43,420 nt of DNA, from the NCBI GenBank assembly GCA_963625295.1, contig CAVFTC010000006.1, forward strand, positions 1-43,420. The letters are read 5' to 3'. Origin of the DNA: CAG-488 sp963625295 (GTDB taxonomy: Bacteria > Bacillota > Clostridia > Oscillospirales > Acutalibacteraceae). Under the pieces are notes generated by a model. That model worked only from the letters and a program-made list of their open reading frames with translations. It searched no databases and was not told the origin of the DNA. The position numbers and the translations under genes are program-made. Each line of letters starts with the position of its first letter. Within the stretch, counting starts at the first letter, position 1. Shown here piece after piece: positions 40,709 to 43,420 of this stretch.

Positions 40709-41917
40709 ATGAAAAAAATTTCAGAAAGAGTTCTGGCCGTAATAATGTCGATGACAATTATTTTCGGCATGGGAACGGCTTTCGCTTATGCGAAAACAGA
40801 TGCGGATGTTCCTTCGGGTGAGGTTATATTTGACGAAACCGATCCCGGCTACAACGCAGGTCAGGATCATCTGACAACGCAACAATTTTTTGACATCATT
40901 TCGTCAATCAATGCTGTTTTCAAAAAGACCTTCGGCTTCAATCTTTTCAATGAGAACAAAATTAAGTTTGAGGTTAACGGCGTGATGAATGATATCTTCA
41001 CCGAGTGGACGCGTAAAAGCGGCGGTACGCTCGATGTTATAAAGATAGTCAATTCATTGCCGGATTTCACATACGGTTCGGATAAGGTTTGTGAGCTTTT
41101 CAGAATTGATGTTGAAACTCTTGCGCCGATAATGAAGGATAAGGCCAACGAGCTTTACGATCAAGATAAGGATATTTCGGGTCTTATTATTGAATTTTCG
41201 AGGATGTATCTTCTCGGAATTGACCACATGTCGGTCAATGCGAAGCAGAACGCTTCAAATCATACAATCTATAACATTTATATAGAGGTTGCCTATAAAA
41301 ACGGCACGGTGGACACTTTCTATTCCGATTTTGTATATGATGAAACCACTCACGAGCTTAAAAGACAGAACGAAAAGGGCGTTTTCGGATTCAATCTTGA
41401 CACTGACGATTATGTTCTCTATGCCATTAAGAATACATGGCAAAGGAATTTCGGATTCTGCCTGACATATGACTTCCTTGCCAATCTCACGATTTATGAC
41501 TACGATACAAAGCGTATCTACCTTAACTATGGCGGCAAGGATTGGCTTTTCCAAATTTGGAAGGGAATTTACTGGATCTCCAACGGCGCTGAAGTCGGCA
41601 TTTACAACCGTCCGGAGCAGAAGATTTGGACAACGGTGTTTAACTGTGCTCCCGATGAGGACATGATGGTTATGAGCCTTGAGCTTTACCAGGGCAACAG
41701 AAAAATCTTCTCCCGTGAGGCTCAGCTTCATTGGTGGGTCATCGGCTTCTCAATCGAGGAGAAGGTATACGACAGTAAATATCTCACTGCCAAGGGCACG
41801 ATAGAGTTCCCCAACGAGGAGTTTGCCGAGCTGTTTGTCAATGCGGCAAAGAAAAAGGGCATTGAAGCAGGCCGTGAGGGCGCAAATGTATCGTGGTGCT
41901 GGGCACAGAGCGCATAA
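40709..41917 (+). CDS. Secreted protein with DUF4474-like domain
   Basis: A 402-aa exported protein; the signal peptide ends FAYA at residue 28 and there is no lipobox, so it is released or wall-associated. Residues of about 29-240 are mixed helix and strand with no motif that I know. The C-terminal 170 residues, from FGFCLTYD, contain KDWLFQIWKGIY and EVGIYNR and align with the lipoprotein at 5543-6541 (shared pattern FGF, YD, KDWL, WKG-Y, G-EVG-YNR, then a WW pair). This looks like DUF4474, of unknown function. AAAGGAGA precedes ATG 40709. A strong promoter and terminator make it a single-gene unit, divergent from rny. Confidence 0.87.
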   Translation: MKKISERVLAVIMSMTIIFGMGTAFAYAKTDADVPSGEVIFDETDPGYNAGQDHLTTQQFFDIISSINAVFKKTFGFNLFNENKIKFEVNGVMNDIFTEWTRKSGGTLDVIKIVNSLPDFTYGSDKVCELFRIDVETLAPIMKDKANELYDQDKDISGLIIEFSRMYLLGIDHMSVNAKQNASNHTIYNIYIEVAYKNGTVDTFYSDFVYDETTHELKRQNEKGVFGFNLDTDDYVLYAIKNTWQRNFGFCLTYDFLANLTIYDYDTKRIYLNYGGKDWLFQIWKGIYWISNGAEVGIYNRPEQKIWTTVFNCAPDEDMMVMSLELYQGNRKIFSREAQLHWWVIGFSIEEKVYDSKYLTAKGTIEFPNEEFAELFVNAAKKKGIEAGREGANVSWCWAQSA

Positions 41918-41931
41918 AATACAATAATATA

Positions 41932-41965
41932 AAAAAGGCTGTCTCGTTGCTGAGGCAGCCTTTTT
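41932..41965 (+). terminator. Rho-independent terminator of the 40709 gene
   Basis: A 14-bp stem including five A-T pairs and one G-U (AAAAAGGCTGTCTC 41932-41945, GAGGCAGCC then TTTTT 41952-41965) has a 6-nt loop. The segment 41966-42100 that follows shows no feature I can support. Confidence 0.92.
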
Positions 41966-42100
41966 ATCGGAACCAAGCCGCCGAGAAAAGAACAAGGCGA
42001 GCTGAAATGCCGCAAATTGCGTCGGAAGCAGCGTTTCGTAACTACACATCATTATAATTCAAACACGAACAGATGGCGTATGTACGATTTGTTCAACAAG

Positions 42101-42130
42101 AAAACGGAGATCGTAATGACCTCCGTTTTT
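42101..42130 (-). terminator. Terminator of the BMP-family lipoprotein gene
   Basis: A 9-bp stem (AAAACGGAG 42101-42109, CTCCGTTTT 42121-42129) with an 11-nt loop. Read on the minus strand it ends in TTTTC, just downstream of the lipoprotein stop codon; it also has T residues on the plus strand. Confidence 0.8.
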
Positions 42131-42156
42131 GATATAATAGTATGATTTGTTTTGAC

Positions 42157-43266
42157 TTATTTTGCAAGAGTGACGCCGGCAACGGGAACGGTTGCGCTGA
42201 CTGTCTGAGAAAGTGTGCCGTTGAGGATCATTGCCTCTGCGCTGTCAACAGCCTGCTGTGTGCCTGCCGCTGCGGCAGTGCCAAGCTTTGAAAGATATGT
42301 TGCGCCGGTCTTGTAATCTCCGTTGTATGCGGGAATTTCGGGAAGTCTGTCGGACTTGTCAATTTCCTTTCCATTTTCGTCGTACTCGGTGTCGTCGTAA
42401 TCAATCACTTCGTCGATTGTGTTGAGATAATACTGAGCAAAGTCGTAACGGGGAGCGCAAAGATAACCTTCGTTACCGGAAAGCTTATCCGAACCGAAGC
42501 CGCAGAAGAAAGCGTCCTCACGGTTGTCGGCAATTTCCTGACTGTAGAAGTCGGAGGCGATGACGACATTGCCGTTTGCAACGAGAGTATGGCAATCGCT
42601 CTTTACATCCTTGCAAACTCTTGCGTCAATCTTAACCTCGGAGTAAACGGACTGCGCACCGAGAGCAAACGCATTGAGAAGCGCAAGATCATCGGCCGAT
42701 TCAAGAAGATAACCGATCTTCGGAACTTTAAGCTCCTTCGCTTTAAGACCTGCGGCGATACCCGAGAGGTAAACCGCACCGGAAATATTGGCGGTATAGG
42801 AATGGATATTCTTTCCGTCATCCTCGCCGTTAAATACGATGTACTGAGTCTTTGAAGTTTGACCCGAAAAATCATCGTCGGAGGAAGAGCTTGAAAGATA
42901 CTTGTTTATAGCCGTCATATAGCCGGGATCGGCAAAGAAGATTATCGAGCATTCACGATTGATAAGCGTGTTAATGGCGTCATATGAAGCCTGCTCATCG
43001 GAGGGGTCTACCTTTTCGAGATATTCAAACTTGTCGCTGTAAATGCCTGCGCCGAAGGAAGTAACATCGTTAATGGCGGAGATACATTGAAGCGTTGAAA
43101 GATCGGGAACATAGTCGTCCGCATCATCACGCTGTCCGGGCAGGACAACGCCGATTTTGATGTTATCCTTTGTGATATCGGCATCCTCACCCATGCTGCA
43201 GGAAGCGAGCGAGAAGCAAAGCACAGCAACAAGGACAAGAGCCAAGACTTTTTTGAATTTTTTCAT
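42157..43266 (-). CDS. BMP-family substrate-binding lipoprotein
   Basis: A 369-aa lipoprotein with lipobox LASC (C23). The fold pattern is that of the BMP/Med family, the binding proteins of nucleoside-type ABC importers: DNIKIGVVLPGQRDD at the first strand, CSIIFFADPGYM, then SYTANISGAVYLSGIAAGLKA (in family members the equivalent block is YLAG-x-AA) and a PKIGYLLE strand. The family usually binds purine nucleosides such as guanosine or adenosine; the key ligand residues cannot be checked by eye. No ABC ATPase or permease gene is in the window, so it is an orphan or pairs with distant genes. AAGGAGG lies 7 nt before ATG 43266. It is monocistronic. Confidence 0.85.
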   Translation of the reverse strand: MKKFKKVLALVLVAVLCFSLASCSMGEDADITKDNIKIGVVLPGQRDDADDYVPDLSTLQCISAINDVTSFGAGIYSDKFEYLEKVDPSDEQASYDAINTLINRECSIIFFADPGYMTAINKYLSSSSSDDDFSGQTSKTQYIVFNGEDDGKNIHSYTANISGAVYLSGIAAGLKAKELKVPKIGYLLESADDLALLNAFALGAQSVYSEVKIDARVCKDVKSDCHTLVANGNVVIASDFYSQEIADNREDAFFCGFGSDKLSGNEGYLCAPRYDFAQYYLNTIDEVIDYDDTEYDENGKEIDKSDRLPEIPAYNGDYKTGATYLSKLGTAAAAGTQQAVDSAEAMILNGTLSQTVSATVPVAGVTLAK

Positions 43267-43309
43267 TAAGAGTCCTCCTTAGAGAATTATACTTATAAAA
43301 TATAGATAT

Positions 43310-43338
43310 ATTATAATTTATTTACACAGGAAAATCAA
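43310..43338 (-). promoter_or_regulatory. Promoter of the BMP-family lipoprotein gene
   Basis: On the minus strand: TTGATT (43338-43333), a 17-bp spacer and TATAAT (43315-43310). Confidence 0.85.
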
Positions 43339-43349
43339 GGAAAATTTTT

Positions 43350-43365
43350 AAGGCAATACCGTACA
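43350..43365 (+). repeat. Half copy of the dispersed AAGGCAATACCG element
   Basis: AAGGCAATACCGTACA matches the left arm of the 15898 palindrome at 15 of 16 positions. The facing arm is too diverged to pair well. It lies just upstream of the BMP promoter. The last 55 bases of the window show nothing else. Confidence 0.6.
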
Positions 43366-43420
43366 AATTGATGCGCACGTCTTGCTTGAAGCTGTTTCCG
43401 TCATGTTGCACAAAAATTCT

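Noticed and set aside
41728..42052. Minus-strand frames of 95-100 codons after the 40709 gene
   Set aside because: They run through a strong terminator and the end of a real gene, with no ribosome site or family resemblance.

Overview
The window looks like a chromosome segment of an anaerobic gut or rumen Firmicute of the class Clostridia, most likely Ruminococcaceae/Oscillospiraceae. This is inferred from several features: a GTP-type PEP carboxykinase, RNase Y, YlmC/YmxH, a recA-recX-rimO-pgsA order, lipoproteins with Thr/Lys-rich linkers, a FIVAR-repeat surface protein, strong AGGAGG-type ribosome binding sites and sigma-A promoters with 17-bp spacers. No rRNA, tRNA, CRISPR array, IS transposase or prophage was seen. 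Base composition and codon use look fairly even, apart from the strongly biased FIVAR and pckG genes.

Layout: (1) 1-3351 is the 3' end of a giant FIVAR-repeat secreted protein, followed by pckG. (2) 5.5-10.7 kb holds two lipoproteins, a small secreted protein and a MacA-like adaptor with a MacB-like permease but no ATPase. (3) 10.9-15.9 kb holds an acyl-CoA ligase (-) and a tight plus-strand set: membrane metallophosphoesterase, nitroreductase-like protein, DUF3006-like protein and a glycosyltransferase-like protein. (4) 25.0 down to 15.95 kb is an eight-gene minus-strand operon: rfbF-rfbG-rfbH-gtrA-TPP enzyme-SDR-GT2-GtrII. (5) 25.1-29.3 kb holds a HAD hydrolase and mfd, divergent from that operon; then ylmC (-) and a secreted neutral-ceramidase-like hydrolase. 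(6) 31.4-32.9 kb holds a LysR regulator and yfcE. (7) 33.1-38.7 kb holds a probable recA-recX-rimO-pgsA-aldolase-PLC-like operon with a LexA/DinR box in front of recA. (8) 38.7-43.4 kb holds rny, a secreted paralogue of the 5.5-kb lipoprotein, and an orphan BMP-family lipoprotein.

The most interesting system is the operon in (4). RfbF, RfbG and RfbH should convert glucose-1-phosphate through CDP-glucose and CDP-4-keto-6-deoxyglucose to a CDP-3,6-dideoxy-4-ketohexose. A TPP enzyme of the acetolactate-synthase type followed by a short-chain reductase matches the YerE/YerF logic of Yersinia, in which a two-carbon acetyl unit from pyruvate is added at C4 and then reduced, giving a branched sugar (yersiniose). 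The same transcript encodes a GtrA-type flippase, a GtrB-type polyprenyl-phosphate glycosyltransferase and a GtrII-type membrane glycosyltransferase. The whole unit therefore predicts synthesis, lipid loading, export and outside-face attachment of a branched-chain dideoxy sugar on a Gram-positive surface glycan. The E3 (DdhD/AscD) reductase that normally serves RfbH is not in the window.

Many promoter calls come from reading -35/-10 hexamers by eye, and gene functions come from remembered family motifs. No database search was possible.
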